Source of the DNA: Stappia stellulata
GTDB taxonomy: Bacteria; Pseudomonadota; Alphaproteobacteria; Rhizobiales; Stappiaceae
Length of the DNA stretch: 64,000 nucleotides
Assembly (NCBI RefSeq): GCF_020176715.1
Contig: NZ_JAIVMF010000003.1
Coordinates: 1 to 64,000, forward strand
Reading direction: 5' to 3'
Program-made: the position numbers and the translations under genes
Notes under the pieces: model-generated
The model's database searches: none
What the model saw: only the letters and a program-made list of their open reading frames with translations
What the model was told of the DNA's origin: nothing
In this document: in pieces, positions 26,351 through 36,439 of the stretch
How the letters are laid out: each line of letters opens with the position of its first letter
Numbering within the stretch: position 1 is the stretch's first letter

Positions 26351-27289
26351 TTACCCTGTCAGCAACGCCTGTCCGGCGTCCGACAGGGCAAGCACGAATG
26401 CCCCCCAGAGGATCAGGAAAACCCCGATGGCGCGCGGAATCCAGAGGCGATGCACCGTCTTTTCCAGCGCCATCAGGAAGCCGAGCACCGCGATCCAGAT
26501 GACATTCATGATGCCGACCGCGAACATCACCGTCATCAGCGCCCAGCAACAGCCAAGACACAGCAGCCCCTGGACGATGCCGAGGCGATAGACCTCGGCA
26601 TAGGAGGCCGGCCGGCGGTCCATGAAGAAGGGAATCGGGCGCTGGCAGCGCAGTAGGCAGGCAAGCTTGGCCGGCGTGAACTGATAGATGCCGGCCGCGA
26701 TCAACGTCGTTCCGGCCAGGACAAGCGTCGCCGGCGACATCATCGGCGACATCATCCGCGCCGCCGTCAGCGCCCCTTGCGCCAGCGTCGCCAGCGCGCC
26801 GTAGCCGACCCAGACGGAAAGATACCCGAGCGCGAGGACGACAACAGGCGCCGTTCGCCCGGTGCTGCCCGTCATCGGCTGCGGCAGTTCCGCGTAAGAC
26901 GCGATCATCGGCGCGGCACTCGGCAACATCATCGCCAGCGCCATCATGACCCACATGACGAAGACGAGCGCCGCGTCGGACAGGCTCCAGATTTCGGAAG
27001 ACGGCATGCCGAAGGTCGAGGTGCCCTCGGGAAGACAGATGACCGCCAGCGCAGCGCGCGCCTCGGCGGACAGGCCGGCGAAGATGTTGAAACTGTTGAA
27101 CAGCGCCATGCCCGGCCCGAGTTCGCCCATGTCCATGGCCGGCACCATGTCGGCAACCATGGCGGCGAGATAGATCCAGCCGGCAGCCGCCGCCAGACCG
27201 ACCGCCAGGAAGACGGCAAGGCGCGGGCGCCGGGCGAGCAAACGCAACGGGTGCGGCGGCTGTTCGGACTTTTCCAGGTGCACCGTCAT
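26351..27289 (-). CDS. DUF2182 integral membrane protein
   Basis: The 312-residue protein has about seven hydrophobic segments. A block with Cys residues (CLLRCQRPIPFFM) and the segment GLCCLGCCWALM, with conserved Met-rich helices, identify the DUF2182 family, whose members are predicted metal-binding membrane proteins of unknown function. ATG 27289 is chosen; a TTG 12 nt upstream is in frame. It is divergent from the ubiH-like gene, so the two may share a regulatory region. Confidence 0.85.
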   Translation of the reverse strand: MTVHLEKSEQPPHPLRLLARRPRLAVFLAVGLAAAAGWIYLAAMVADMVPAMDMGELGPGMALFNSFNIFAGLSAEARAALAVICLPEGTSTFGMPSSEIWSLSDAALVFVMWVMMALAMMLPSAAPMIASYAELPQPMTGSTGRTAPVVVLALGYLSVWVGYGALATLAQGALTAARMMSPMMSPATLVLAGTTLIAAGIYQFTPAKLACLLRCQRPIPFFMDRRPASYAEVYRLGIVQGLLCLGCCWALMTVMFAVGIMNVIWIAVLGFLMALEKTVHRLWIPRAIGVFLILWGAFVLALSDAGQALLTG

Positions 27290-27486
27290 CTTGGGCGGCA
27301 AGCTCCATTCGTGGTCCCGCGCGGCGCATGCGCCGGGAGCATCGTTCCCGCGTGCTTTATCATCGTGGTCGGCGGATGCGGATACGAACGCCTACGGATG
27401 CGACCATATGCGCGCGGGGCAATCTTGCAAAATCCTCCGCGCGCGTCATCTTGTCGTCAACAGTCGACCCCGGCACGGAGATCCTC

Positions 27487-28734
27487 ATGGCCAAACGCGC
27501 TCGCGCTGCCAAGGCAGACACGCCCGCAACACCGACGCAGGTGGATGTCGCCGTCGTCGGCGCCGGTCCGTCCGGCATGGCGATGGCGCTGCTCTTGGCG
27601 CGCCACGGCTTCAGCACCGCGCTGATCGCGCCCGCGGCAATGACGGATGACGACCGCACGACCGCCCTGCTCGATTCGTCGGTGGAAATGTTGCGCACGC
27701 TCGACCTGTGGGACGCCATCGAGGCGCATACGGCGGCCCTTCGCCACATGCGCATCGTCGACGGCACCGGCCGGCTGATCCGCGCGCCCGAAGTGGTGTT
27801 CGACGCCTCCGAACTCGACCTTCCCGCCTTCGGCTACAACATCGAGAACCGCGACCTGAACCGCGAGCTCGCCAAGGCCTGCGCCGAGACGCCTGAACTG
27901 CTGCGCATCGAGGCGAAGCTGTCCTCCCTTACCCCGATGGCGGATCGTGCGGAGCTGACCACCGACGCCGGCGAGACGGTTATCGCGCGCATCGCGATTG
28001 GCGCGGACGGGCGCAATTCCATGGTACGCGCGGCCGCCGGAATTGCGGTCAAGGACTGGCGCTATCCGCAGTCGGCGCTGGTTCTGACGCTGGAACACGG
28101 GGTTCCGCACCACAATCACTCCACGGAATTCCACACGCCGTCCGGTCCCTTCACGCTGGTGCCGCTGAAGGGCCGCAAGTCCTCGCTCGTCTGCGTGGTC
28201 TCGCCCGAGGATGCGAACCATCTCGCGGCGCTCGACGACGAGGCGCTGGCCCGCGAGCTGGAACGCCGCGCTGCCTCGGTGCTTGGCAAGATGAGCATTG
28301 TCGGCAAGCGGCAGATCTACCCGCTCGGCGGATTGACGGCACGCACCGTCGCGGCCAACCGCTGCGCCCTCGTCGGCGAGGCCGCGCATGTGTTTCCGCC
28401 CATCGGCGCGCAGGGTCTCAATCTCGGCCTGCGCGATGTCGCCGCCCTTGGCGAGGTGCTGGTCGCGGCGCAAAAGCGCGGCGAGGACATCGGCTCGGGT
28501 GCCGTGCTCCAGGCCTATGAGCGCGCCCGGCGCCCGGACATTGCCACCCGCACGACCGCGGTCGACCTGCTCAACCGCTCGCTCCTGAGCGACCTTTTGC
28601 CGGTTCAGGCGCTGCGCAGCGTCGGGCTTTATCTCGCCGGCCGGATTTCTCCGCTGCGCAAGCTGATGATGCGCGAGGGGATTGCGCCGGTGATGGCGCG
28701 CCCCCGGCTGATGCGCGGCCTGACCCTCAGGTAG
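27487..28734 (+). CDS. UbiH/UbiF-type FAD-dependent monooxygenase
   Basis: A 415-residue flavin hydroxylase of the ubiquinone-biosynthesis branch. It has the dinucleotide motif VAVVGAGPSGMAMALLL near the N-terminus, a central GADGRNSMVR (GD motif), and the second FAD motif GEAAHVFPPIGAQGLNLG, with the FGYNIENRDLN segment typical of Ubi monooxygenases. Which ring carbon it hydroxylates is not decidable. The ATG follows a GAGATCCTC sequence. Its stop overlaps the convergent CoA-transferase gene by 8 bp. Confidence 0.88.
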   Translation: MAKRARAAKADTPATPTQVDVAVVGAGPSGMAMALLLARHGFSTALIAPAAMTDDDRTTALLDSSVEMLRTLDLWDAIEAHTAALRHMRIVDGTGRLIRAPEVVFDASELDLPAFGYNIENRDLNRELAKACAETPELLRIEAKLSSLTPMADRAELTTDAGETVIARIAIGADGRNSMVRAAAGIAVKDWRYPQSALVLTLEHGVPHHNHSTEFHTPSGPFTLVPLKGRKSSLVCVVSPEDANHLAALDDEALARELERRAASVLGKMSIVGKRQIYPLGGLTARTVAANRCALVGEAAHVFPPIGAQGLNLGLRDVAALGEVLVAAQKRGEDIGSGAVLQAYERARRPDIATRTTAVDLLNRSLLSDLLPVQALRSVGLYLAGRISPLRKLMMREGIAPVMARPRLMRGLTLR

Positions 28735-29800
28735 TCTGCGCTCCGCCACGAAAGGCGCGGTCGATAGGGACGACCGTGGCCGGGATTTTCGATCCGTCCG
28801 CCTCCACAGTGGCATCGAACAGCCCGCGCTCCAGGAAATGCGGATCGCGAAACGCGTCCTCCAGCGTGGCAAGCGGTGTCGCGCAGCAATCCGCCCTGGC
28901 GAGCAGCGGCGCCCATTCCGCGATCGTCCGGCTGGCGAACCGCTCGGCCAGCGCCCGGGCGCACCCCTCCGGGTCGGCCTTGTCATCCCTCAGGGCCGCG
29001 GGCAGTTCCACCGCCTCGCACAGCAGGTTCCAGAACTTGTCCTCCAGCGCGCCGACGGCGATCAGGTGGCCGTCGGCCGCGGGATACAGCCGGTAGCGGG
29101 GCGAGGCCCCGGTCAGGAGATCCGCGCCATTCGCCGGCGCGCGACCGAGCGCGGTGAGCTGGGCCTGCGCGAAAAGCGCGAAGGTGAACATCGCATCGCA
29201 CATGGCAATATCGAGACGGCAGCCCTGCCCCGTCCGGTCCCGCTTGAGAAGCGCGAGCAGGATGTTGATCACCGCCGGAAAGCTGCCGCCGCCGATATCG
29301 GCAAGCTGTGCCGGCGGCAGGACGGGCTGTTCGGGCGTTCCGCAGGACAGCGCAAGCAGGCCCGTCAGCGCCATGTAGTTTACGTCGTGGCCGGCGTCCC
29401 TCGCGCGCGGTCCGGACTGCCCGAAGCCGGTGATCGAGCAATGGATCAGCCGCGGATTGCGTGCGCATAGCTCCTCCGCACCGAGACCGAGACGCTCCAT
29501 CACTCCGGGGCGAAACTGTTCGACCACGATATCGGCCGTGTCGGTGAGCTCGAGGATCTTCTCCCGGGCCTCCGCCGACTTGAGATCGAGTTCCAGACAC
29601 TGCTTTCCACGGTTGAGCATGGCGTAGAGCGTGCCGACGTTGCCCGACCTCGGCGGAAAGAACCGCATATCCTCCCCGCCGGGGCGCTCGATCTTGATGA
29701 CGGTGGCGCCAGCTTCCGCGAGCATCAGCGTGGCCAGGGGCCCCGGCAGCAACGTGCTGAAATCGATCACTGTGAGGCCCGAGAGCGGTTGATCGTTCAT
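28727..29800 (-). CDS. CaiB/BaiF family CoA-transferase
   Basis: The 357-residue product is a class III CoA-transferase or racemase-like enzyme. The N-terminal DFSTLLPGPLATLMLAEAGATVIKIE, with the PGP turn, and the nucleophilic Asp region DIGGG (around residue 168) match the family. The substrate is unclear; alpha-methylacyl-CoA racemase-like activity is possible. It overlaps the 3' end of the ubiH-like gene on the other strand and lies 13 bp after the end of the AEC gene. Confidence 0.85.
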   Translation of the reverse strand: MNDQPLSGLTVIDFSTLLPGPLATLMLAEAGATVIKIERPGGEDMRFFPPRSGNVGTLYAMLNRGKQCLELDLKSAEAREKILELTDTADIVVEQFRPGVMERLGLGAEELCARNPRLIHCSITGFGQSGPRARDAGHDVNYMALTGLLALSCGTPEQPVLPPAQLADIGGGSFPAVINILLALLKRDRTGQGCRLDIAMCDAMFTFALFAQAQLTALGRAPANGADLLTGASPRYRLYPAADGHLIAVGALEDKFWNLLCEAVELPAALRDDKADPEGCARALAERFASRTIAEWAPLLARADCCATPLATLEDAFRDPHFLERGLFDATVEADGSKIPATVVPIDRAFRGGAQTT

Positions 29801-29813
29801 GGCCGAACCTCAT

Positions 29814-30767
29814 TCAGTTGAGCGGCAGAAGCCCTTCGGTGATCAGATAGATGAAGGCGGACACGGTGACGGTAGAAGCGATGGTGCCGATCAGGATCGC
29901 GCTCGAAGCCCGCTGGACATAGACATTGTACTGCTGTGCGATGACGAAAACATTAGCCGCCGGCGGCAGGCACGCCATCAGCACCGCGGTTGCGACCCAG
30001 GCCGGATCGAATCCGCCGACCCAGTTCAGCAGCAGCAAGACGATGATCGGGTGAATCACCAGCTTGACCAGCAGCACGACCGGCAGCTCGAGCGGCGTGC
30101 GCCCAAGCGGTTGCAGCGCCACGGTGACGCCCATGGCGAACAGCGCACAGGGCGCGGCCGCATTGCTGAGGAAGGTCAGCAGGGTGTCGATGGCCTGCGG
30201 CGGCTGGAATTCGACCGCCGCAGCCAGTACGCCGGCGATGGTCGCGAGAATGAAGGGATGGGTGAAGATCCGCCGCAACACGGTCAGGGCGGTTGTGAGC
30301 GGCGGTTCGTTCTCCGTGCCTCCGATCGCCATCATCAAGGGTGCGAGCGTGAACAGAAGGATGTTGTCGAAACAAAAGACCAGAGCAGTCGGGACGGCGG
30401 CCGCCGGCCCGAGCACGGCAAGCGTCAGGCCCGGGCCCATGTAGCCGATGTTGGAATAGGACCCGGCGAGCGCCTGGATCGTCGCTTCGGGAATATTGCC
30501 GCGCGAGGCAAACACCCCGACGCAAAAGGCCACCGCAAAGGCGCAATAGGTGGCAAAAGTCGTGGCCGCCACATAGCCGATGTTGGTGAGTTCCTCGATC
30601 GGCGTCTTGGCGAGCAGGCGGAAAAACAGCGCCGGAAGCGCGATATAGATGATGAAGAACTGCATCCATGCCAGGCCTTCGGCCGGAATCTTCTTCAATT
30701 TGCCCGCGGCTATGCCCAGAAAGATCAGGCCGAAGAACGGCAGCGCCAGAGAAATTACGTTTTCCAT
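29814..30767 (-). CDS. AEC-family transporter (auxin-efflux-carrier fold)
   Basis: The 317-residue membrane protein has about ten hydrophobic segments arranged as two five-helix repeats; PALFFRLLAKTP near residue 45 and the GYMGPGLTLAVLG break in the middle are family features. AEC proteins export or import organic acids such as malate, but the substrate here is unknown. The second possible ATG at 30767 is preferred because the first transmembrane helix begins there. The preceding intergenic gap is divergent with the acyltransferase gene. Confidence 0.85.
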   Translation of the reverse strand: MENVISLALPFFGLIFLGIAAGKLKKIPAEGLAWMQFFIIYIALPALFFRLLAKTPIEELTNIGYVAATTFATYCAFAVAFCVGVFASRGNIPEATIQALAGSYSNIGYMGPGLTLAVLGPAAAVPTALVFCFDNILLFTLAPLMMAIGGTENEPPLTTALTVLRRIFTHPFILATIAGVLAAAVEFQPPQAIDTLLTFLSNAAAPCALFAMGVTVALQPLGRTPLELPVVLLVKLVIHPIIVLLLLNWVGGFDPAWVATAVLMACLPPAANVFVIAQQYNVYVQRASSAILIGTIASTVTVSAFIYLITEGLLPLN

Positions 30768-30918
30768 CGGGGTCTCCAGCGGACCGGGCGGGCGTCGAAA
30801 GAGCGCCAATGTTGCCTTCGTCCCGGCGCTTGGTTAATCACCGCAGGCCTAACGGGTTCCCGAATGCGGGTCAACGGCGGCACACGGCCGCCAGGGATAA
30901 GAGGCTTTTGCGCGCAAG

Positions 30919-31839
30919 ATGACGGCAACGCGGCAATCGGGAAACGCAAGCGACGGCGGCGGCGACGCCCGCCTGCCGTGGGTGTTGCGGCTGCGCCATG
31001 GCGCCGAATGGGCGGGCCTGTCGGCGGTGCTGGCGATTTTCCGCCTGCTGTCGGTCACGACCGCGGCGAGGCTGATGGGCAAGGCCTGGCGGATGCTCGC
31101 TCCCTTCAACAAGCGCCATCGGCGCGCACTCGACAATCTCGAACGCGCCCTCCCCGACCTGTCGCCGGAGCAACGCGACGCCATCGCCCGCGCCATGTGG
31201 GACAACCTCGGGCAGATCGCGGCGGAAACCCTGCAGCTCGACCGGATCGTCGCCGACCCCGACCGCTTCGACTACGACGTCGAGGACGTCAAAAAGGCCG
31301 TTGGCGATGGCGGGGCGGTGATCGTTTCCATGCACTCCGGCAACTGGGAAGTCGCGTCGATGGGAGGCCTTGCCTGTGGATGGGAGCCCGTCGGGGTCTA
31401 CAAGGCGCTCAAGAATCAACGGACCGAAACGGTCCTGCGCGGCCTGCGGGCGCGGCTCTATCCGGGCGGACTGCTGCCCAAGGGGCATGACACCGCCCGG
31501 CGTCTTCTGACGATGGCGCGCAACGGCGGACGGATCGCGATGCTTGCCGACCTCCAGGACCGGCGCGGTGCGGTGATTCCCTTTTTCGGTCGCGACGCCT
31601 ACGCCACGCTGTTTCCCGCCTCCATCGCCTGCGCCGCACAGGTCCCGCTGATCGCCTGCCGCGTCGTCCGTCTTCCACACAGCCGGTTCCGCATCGAGGC
31701 CCGCGTGGTGGAGTTCGAACGCACAGGCGACCGCAGGAGCGACGCAGAACGCGCAACCCGGGCCTATCACGACCTGTTCGAAGCCTGGATCCGCGAACAT
31801 CCCCAGCAATGGATGTGGATCATGCGCAAGTGGCGATGA
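30919..31839 (+). CDS. Lysophospholipid/lipid A-type acyltransferase (LpxL/HtrB family)
   Basis: A 306-residue acyltransferase of the LpxL/HtrB type. The catalytic HxxxxE motif is HSGNWE; a central [15 protein letters not shown] and a C-terminal [10 protein letters not shown] complete the family pattern. A hydrophobic stretch at about 30-50 would anchor it to the inner membrane. It adds acyl chains to lipid A or a lipid precursor. The chain length and acceptor cannot be predicted. It precedes the malyl-CoA-lyase-like gene by about 130 bp. Confidence 0.9.
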   Translation: MTATRQSGNASDGGGDARLPWVLRLRHGAEWAGLSAVLAIFRLLSVTTAARLMGKAWRMLAPFNKRHRRALDNLERALPDLSPEQRDAIARAMWDNLGQIAAETLQLDRIVADPDRFDYDVEDVKKAVGDGGAVIVSMHSGNWEVASMGGLACGWEPVGVYKALKNQRTETVLRGLRARLYPGGLLPKGHDTARRLLTMARNGGRIAMLADLQDRRGAVIPFFGRDAYATLFPASIACAAQVPLIACRVVRLPHSRFRIEARVVEFERTGDRRSDAERATRAYHDLFEAWIREHPQQWMWIMRKWR

Positions 31840-31966
31840 GCCCTCCGGGGCACCGCCCTTGCCGCATCCTTTGATCTATATGCACTGCAGCAATTTGCGG
31901 ATAGTCTTCCCGGAACGAATATGGCCGGACGCTCCGGCCTCGGACCTGTTTTATCGGGAGGAACCC

Positions 31967-33007
31967 TTGAAGACACCGCGTGCGTTCTACCAACCGTTGG
32001 CGATTGGCGCCCCCGCCCCCTTGCGCGACCTGCCCGTGCAGTTGGAGCGCATGATCCATTTCGTGCCGCCCCATGTCGAAAAGATGCGCGCAAAGGTGCC
32101 GGATCTGATCTCGAAGGTGGATGTCGTCCTCGGCAATCTGGAGGATGCGATCCCGGCGGACCAGAAGACGGCGGCGCGCCAGGGCTTCATCAAGATGGCC
32201 CGCGACAATGATTTCGGCACCACAGGACTGTGGACGCGCATCAACTGCCTCAACAGCCCCTGGGTGCTCGACGACCTGATCGAGATCGTCACGCAGGTCG
32301 GCGACAAGCTGGACGTCGTCATGCTTCCCAAGGTCGAAGGCCCCTGGGACATTCACTACATCGACCAGTTGCTCGCGCAGCTCGAAGCCCGCGCCGGCGT
32401 CACCCGACCGATCATGGTCCATGCCATCCTGGAAACGGCCGAGGGCGTGAAGAACGTCGATGCGATCGCCACGGCGAGCCCGCGCATGCATGGCATGAGC
32501 CTCGGTCCGGCGGATCTCGCCGCCTCGCGGGCGATGAAGACCACCCGGGTCGGCGGCGGGCATCCCGACTATGCGGTCCTGTCGGACGACGCCGGCGAAA
32601 CCGCGCGCACCGCCTATCAGCAGGACCTGTGGCACTACACGGTGGCGAAGATGGTGGACGCCTGCATGTCGGCCGGCATCAAGGCCTTCTACGGACCCTT
32701 CGGGGATTTCTCCGATGCCGCCGCCTGCGAGGCCCAGTTCCGCAACGCCTTCCTGATGGGCTGCGCCGGCGCCTGGTCGCTTCATCCGAGCCAGATCGAC
32801 ATCGCCAAGCGGGTCTTCAGCCCCGAGCCGAAGGAGGTCGCCTTCGCGCTGCGCATTCTGGAGGCAATGCCCGACGGCACCGGTGCGGTGATGATCGACG
32901 GCAAGATGCAGGACGACGCGACCTGGAAGCAGGCAAAGGTGATCGTCGATCTTGCACGCATCGTCGCCGCCAAGGATCCGGAGCTGGCGAAACTCTACGG
33001 TTTGTGA
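31967..33007 (+). CDS. Malyl-CoA/beta-methylmalyl-CoA lyase-like enzyme (HpcH/HpaI-CitE superfamily), TTG start
   Basis: The 346-residue product resembles the Chloroflexus-type Mcl, from memory of that family: a start of the form [15 protein letters not shown], then [37 protein letters not shown] and YGPFGDFSD. The reaction is reversible cleavage of malyl-CoA to glyoxylate and acetyl-CoA. A TTG at 31967 follows a perfect GGGAGGA ribosome site, and alignment with family members also begins there; an in-frame ATG at 31859 would add 36 residues with no match. Neighbours give no pathway. Confidence 0.85.
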   Translation: MKTPRAFYQPLAIGAPAPLRDLPVQLERMIHFVPPHVEKMRAKVPDLISKVDVVLGNLEDAIPADQKTAARQGFIKMARDNDFGTTGLWTRINCLNSPWVLDDLIEIVTQVGDKLDVVMLPKVEGPWDIHYIDQLLAQLEARAGVTRPIMVHAILETAEGVKNVDAIATASPRMHGMSLGPADLAASRAMKTTRVGGGHPDYAVLSDDAGETARTAYQQDLWHYTVAKMVDACMSAGIKAFYGPFGDFSDAAACEAQFRNAFLMGCAGAWSLHPSQIDIAKRVFSPEPKEVAFALRILEAMPDGTGAVMIDGKMQDDATWKQAKVIVDLARIVAAKDPELAKLYGL

Positions 33008-33138
33008 GCCGGGCCAGACCGCCAGATTGCCGTCATGCAGCCACCGGCCGTGGTCGCGCCCGTGTCCCGCGCCGGCATGATGGCTTGTCATGCGCCGTTC
33101 AAAAGCGTATGCGCAGGGCCATGTGCAATTGAACGAAG

Positions 33139-33468
33139 ATGAAGATGCGAACCGCGAAATTCATGATCGGTCAGGTCGTGCGTCATCGGGTGTACCCCTT
33201 CCGCGGGATCATCTTCGACGTCGACCCGACGTTTTCCAACACCGAGGACTGGTGGGAGGCGATCCCCGACGACGTGCGCCCGGCGCGCGACCAGCCCTTC
33301 TATCACCTGCTCGCGGAAAACGCGGAGACCGAATACGTCGCCTATGTGTCGGAGCAGAACCTCGTTCCCGACGAGACCGGCGAGCCGGTCCGTCACCCGC
33401 AGGTGGACGAGATCTTCGAACAGCAGGATGACGGCTCCTATCTGCCGCGCGACGTGGACCTCCACTGA
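33139..33468 (+). CDS. hspQ: Heat-shock protein HspQ
   Basis: HspQ is a small hemimethylated-DNA-binding-domain protein that, in E. coli, modulates Lon specificity. The 109-residue product has the family segment KFMIGQVVRHRVYPFRGIIFDVDP, followed by FYHLLAENAE and YVAYVSEQNL. It is followed by a terminator shared with the convergent ialB-like gene. Either of two nearby ATGs may be used (33139 or 33145). Confidence 0.92.
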   Translation: MKMRTAKFMIGQVVRHRVYPFRGIIFDVDPTFSNTEDWWEAIPDDVRPARDQPFYHLLAENAETEYVAYVSEQNLVPDETGEPVRHPQVDEIFEQQDDGSYLPRDVDLH

Positions 33469-33526
33469 CGCGCGACGGGCCGGACGCTCCCTTGGTCCGC
33501 TGGCACCAACCACCACAAATGAAAAA

Positions 33527-33562
33527 GGCCGCCGGACACATGTCCCGGCGGCCTTTCTTTTT
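33527..33562. terminator. Bidirectional intrinsic terminator between hspQ and the ialB-like gene
   Basis: A 9-bp stem GGCCGCCGG/CCGGCGGCC with a 9-nt loop is followed by TTTCTTTTT on the plus strand and TTTTT on the minus strand. It ends hspQ and the ialB-like gene, which converge here. Confidence 0.9.
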
Positions 33563-33579
33563 GCTCGAAACGGCTGCGA

Positions 33580-34206
33580 TCAGTTCGCGCCGGTCGCCTC
33601 GTTCTGCTTGTCGATCAGCTTCTGGCGGGCTTCTTCGGCGCGCTTCTGCAGCTCCGATTGAAGCTGCTGCTGCTTCTGCTGAAGCGCGGCCGCGTCGATC
33701 GGATCGCCGTCATAGACCTTGGTGAAGCCGGTCAGGGTCATCTGGAACGGGACCTGCTTGGCCTGCTGGTTGAGCGTCGTGAGGATCAGATTGCCGCCAG
33801 CCTTCATCGAATTGACGAAGGCATCGTCGATAACGAGTTCCGAGTAGCAGGCGTTCGGGAAGCAGATGCTGTATTTCGCTTCGCTCTGCTTGCCACCGTC
33901 GACCTGCACCCGCAGACCCGGCTGGACCAGCATTCCCGGGGGCACGGCGACGAGCAGCGTCTTGCGCGCCTCGCCTGCAATCTCGCGCACGGCGACGGAT
34001 GCAAGGAACTGGCCGGTATCGGTCCGCAGTTCCTGCGTGACGATGCAGATTTCCTTGTTGGACTGCGGATCGGTGTTGCACAGCTTGACCCAGGGCGTGT
34101 CCGCCGAAGGTTCCACGGTCTGCGCGGCTGCGCCTGTCGCTGCACCGACCGCCATGGCGGCGGCAAGCGACATGCCCATCAAATGGTTCTTGAAACTCTC
34201 AGCCAT
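33580..34206 (-). CDS. Invasion-associated locus B family protein
   Basis: The 208-residue exported protein begins with a signal peptide ending at AAAQ near residue 28, then carries IalB-family features: an early CNTDPQSNKEICIV Cys pair and a second pair in ICFPNACYSE. The C-terminal 30 residues are Gln/Lys/Glu-rich and likely a coiled coil. IalB homologues are periplasmic or outer-membrane proteins, named for Bartonella, and widespread in non-pathogens, so no invasion role should be assumed. ATG 34206 gives a proper signal peptide; an upstream start would not. Confidence 0.88.
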   Translation of the reverse strand: MAESFKNHLMGMSLAAAMAVGAATGAAAQTVEPSADTPWVKLCNTDPQSNKEICIVTQELRTDTGQFLASVAVREIAGEARKTLLVAVPPGMLVQPGLRVQVDGGKQSEAKYSICFPNACYSELVIDDAFVNSMKAGGNLILTTLNQQAKQVPFQMTLTGFTKVYDGDPIDAAALQQKQQQLQSELQKRAEEARQKLIDKQNEATGAN

Positions 34207-34549
34207 ACAATGCGTCCCTAAGTCCCTGGTGTCGTTGCAGCGTGCACAGCGGCCGTCCGCCGCATGCGCGCACCGAAAATCCTGTCGTGCCAAAAGGCCA
34301 CAACCGTGTGCGCAAGGAATGCGGCAAGACGTTGGCCCGATCGGTCACGCGCGCATCTTTACAGGCAAGTGCAGCAAATATCCAGAAAGAGACGCGGCCA
34401 AACCGACGCATTTGCCGGGAAAGGCCGTCCTTTCTTTCCGCGGGCCGGCGCGGAGTGCGCCGCCTCCCCCGTCCCCCGGTGCGATCACTGGCCCGTTTTT
34501 TGACGTCTTGTTAACCATACCAAAGTGATTGCACGGTAGAAATGGACGC
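34207..34549. other. Divergent promoter region of the ialB-like gene and the binding-protein trio
   Basis: 343 bp with no convincing gene. It contains TTGACG at about 34500 followed by an AT-richer tract before the start of the binding protein, a possible -35 element for the trio, but no clear -10. No hairpin or operator is obvious. Confidence 0.5.
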
Positions 34550-36439
34550 ATGAAGGCAAGGTCTCGAAACATGTCACTGATTCTCCGCGCCGGGCGCTGC
34601 GTTCCGCTGGCCGCCTGGCTCTGCGCGACGCTGCTTGCCGTGGGTGTTGCCGCACAAGACGACACGCCCACACCGGTTCACGGCATTGCCATGCACGGCG
34701 AACCGGCGCTCCCGGTCGATTTCGAGCATCTGCCCTATGCCGATCCGCAGGCGCTCAAGGGCGGCGAGATCACCTACGGCGTCCAGGGGACCTTCGACAG
34801 TCTCAACCAGTTCATCGTCCAGGGCGGCACCACGTCGGCGCGTGGTCTGCGCGACGCGCGCTTCGGCGCGCTGGTGTTCGAAAGCCTGCTCGAGCGCAAC
34901 ATGGACGAGCCTTTCTCGCTCTACGGACTGCTGGCGGAATCGGTGCGCATGCCCGAAGAGCGCGACTGGATCGAGTTCACCCTCAATCCGCAGGCCCGCT
35001 TTTCCGACGGCGAACCGGTCACGGTCGAGGACGTGATCTTTTCCTTCGAGATCCTGCGCGACAAGGGACGCCCGCATTTCCGCTCGCGCTACGCGCGCAT
35101 CACGGCGATGGAAAAGACCGGCGAGCGCTCCGTGCGCTTCGTCTTCGCCGATGGCGACGACCGCGAACTGCCGCTGCTTCTGGGGCTGTCGCCGATCTTC
35201 GCCCGCCACACCATCGATCCGGATACCTTCGACAAGAGCACCCTCACCCCGCCGGTCGGTTCCGGTCCCTATCTGGTGGAAGAGGTCGATCCCGGCAGCC
35301 GCATCGTCTACCGGCGCAATCCCGACTACTGGGCGAAGGATCTGCCGATCCGCAAGGGTCTCTACAATTTCGACAAGGTCGGCATCGAGTATTTTCGCGA
35401 CGAGAACACCCTGCAGGAGGCCTTCAAGAAGGGGCTGGTTTCAATCCTGCCCGTCGCCGATCCCGCGCGCTGGGTGACCGGCATGGACTTTCCCGCCGTC
35501 GAGGCCGGAGAGGTGGTCAAGGAAAGCTTCGAACTCGGAACGCCTGCAGGCATGTACGGTTTCGTCTTCAACACGCGCCGACCGGTGTTCGCCAATGTGC
35601 GCGTGCGCCGGGCGCTCGCCATGCTGTTCGACTTCGAATGGGTGAACCGCACGCTCTACTACGACCTCTACACCCGCACCGGCGGCTATTTCGACAATTC
35701 GAGCCTCTCCTCGCTCGGACGCCCGGCGAATGCGCTGGAACGCGACCTGCTGGCGCCCTGGATCGAGGATCTGCCGTCCGATGTCGTGGATGGTACCTGG
35801 CGTCCGACACAGGCCGACGGATCGGGCCGCGACCGCAAGGTGCTGCGCGCCGCCGTTTCCGCGCTCAAACAGGCAGGCTATTCCATCGACGGGCGCACCA
35901 TGACCGCGGCCGACGGCACGCCGCTCGCCTTCGAGATCCTGGTCGCCAGCAAGGACCAGGAACGCCTGGCGCTGGCCTATCAGCGGGCGCTGAAGGTCAT
36001 CGGCGTCGAGGCGGCGATCCGCAGCGTCGATGGCGCGCAATATCAGCGTCGCCGGCAGACCTTCGACTTCGACATGGTGCTGAACATCTGGCCGGTGTCA
36101 TTGTCGCCGGGCAACGAGCAGCGCTACCGTTGGGGCAGCGCGGCGGCGGATCAGGACGGCTCCTTCAACTATGCGGGCGTGCGCGATCCGGCAGCCGATG
36201 CGATGATCGACGCGATGCTCGCCGCCCGCGACAGCGAAACCTTCACCGCCGCGGTGCGGGCCTTCGACCGCGTGCTTATTTCCGGCGCCTATGTAGTGCC
36301 TCTGTTTCACCGCCCGGACGATTGGGTGGCACGCTGGACAACGATCGCGCGACCCGACACCCATCCGGTGTTCGGACCGCGTTTTGAAGCATGGTGGGCC
36401 GCCGCTGGCGGCGAACAGGCTGTGGACGACGCACAATGA
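34550..36439 (+). CDS. Family 5 extracellular solute-binding protein (oligopeptide/YejA type)
   Basis: The 629-residue protein has a signal peptide (core about 14-36, cleavage after VAAQ), then the usual family 5 layout: FEHLPYADPQALKGGEITYG, the YGLLAESVRMPE segment and VRRALAMLFDFEWVNRTLYY. It resembles YejA-like microcin/peptide receptors. No permease or ATPase is adjacent; instead it is followed at once (ATGA overlap) by a degenerate adenylate-forming homologue and then by a receiver-like gene. Start is uncertain: 34550 or 34571. Confidence 0.88.
   Translation: MKARSRNMSLILRAGRCVPLAAWLCATLLAVGVAAQDDTPTPVHGIAMHGEPALPVDFEHLPYADPQALKGGEITYGVQGTFDSLNQFIVQGGTTSARGLRDARFGALVFESLLERNMDEPFSLYGLLAESVRMPEERDWIEFTLNPQARFSDGEPVTVEDVIFSFEILRDKGRPHFRSRYARITAMEKTGERSVRFVFADGDDRELPLLLGLSPIFARHTIDPDTFDKSTLTPPVGSGPYLVEEVDPGSRIVYRRNPDYWAKDLPIRKGLYNFDKVGIEYFRDENTLQEAFKKGLVSILPVADPARWVTGMDFPAVEAGEVVKESFELGTPAGMYGFVFNTRRPVFANVRVRRALAMLFDFEWVNRTLYYDLYTRTGGYFDNSSLSSLGRPANALERDLLAPWIEDLPSDVVDGTWRPTQADGSGRDRKVLRAAVSALKQAGYSIDGRTMTAADGTPLAFEILVASKDQERLALAYQRALKVIGVEAAIRSVDGAQYQRRRQTFDFDMVLNIWPVSLSPGNEQRYRWGSAAADQDGSFNYAGVRDPAADAMIDAMLAARDSETFTAAVRAFDRVLISGAYVVPLFHRPDDWVARWTTIARPDTHPVFGPRFEAWWAAAGGEQAVDDAQ

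Noticed and set aside
27302-27486. Riboswitch in the gap between the DUF2182 and ubiH-like genes
   Set aside because: No recognisable riboswitch core was found; the gap simply holds two divergent promoters.
31859-31966. Upstream ATG for the malyl-CoA-lyase-like gene
   Set aside because: The 36 extra residues have no counterpart in the family, and the TTG at 31967 has a much better ribosome site.
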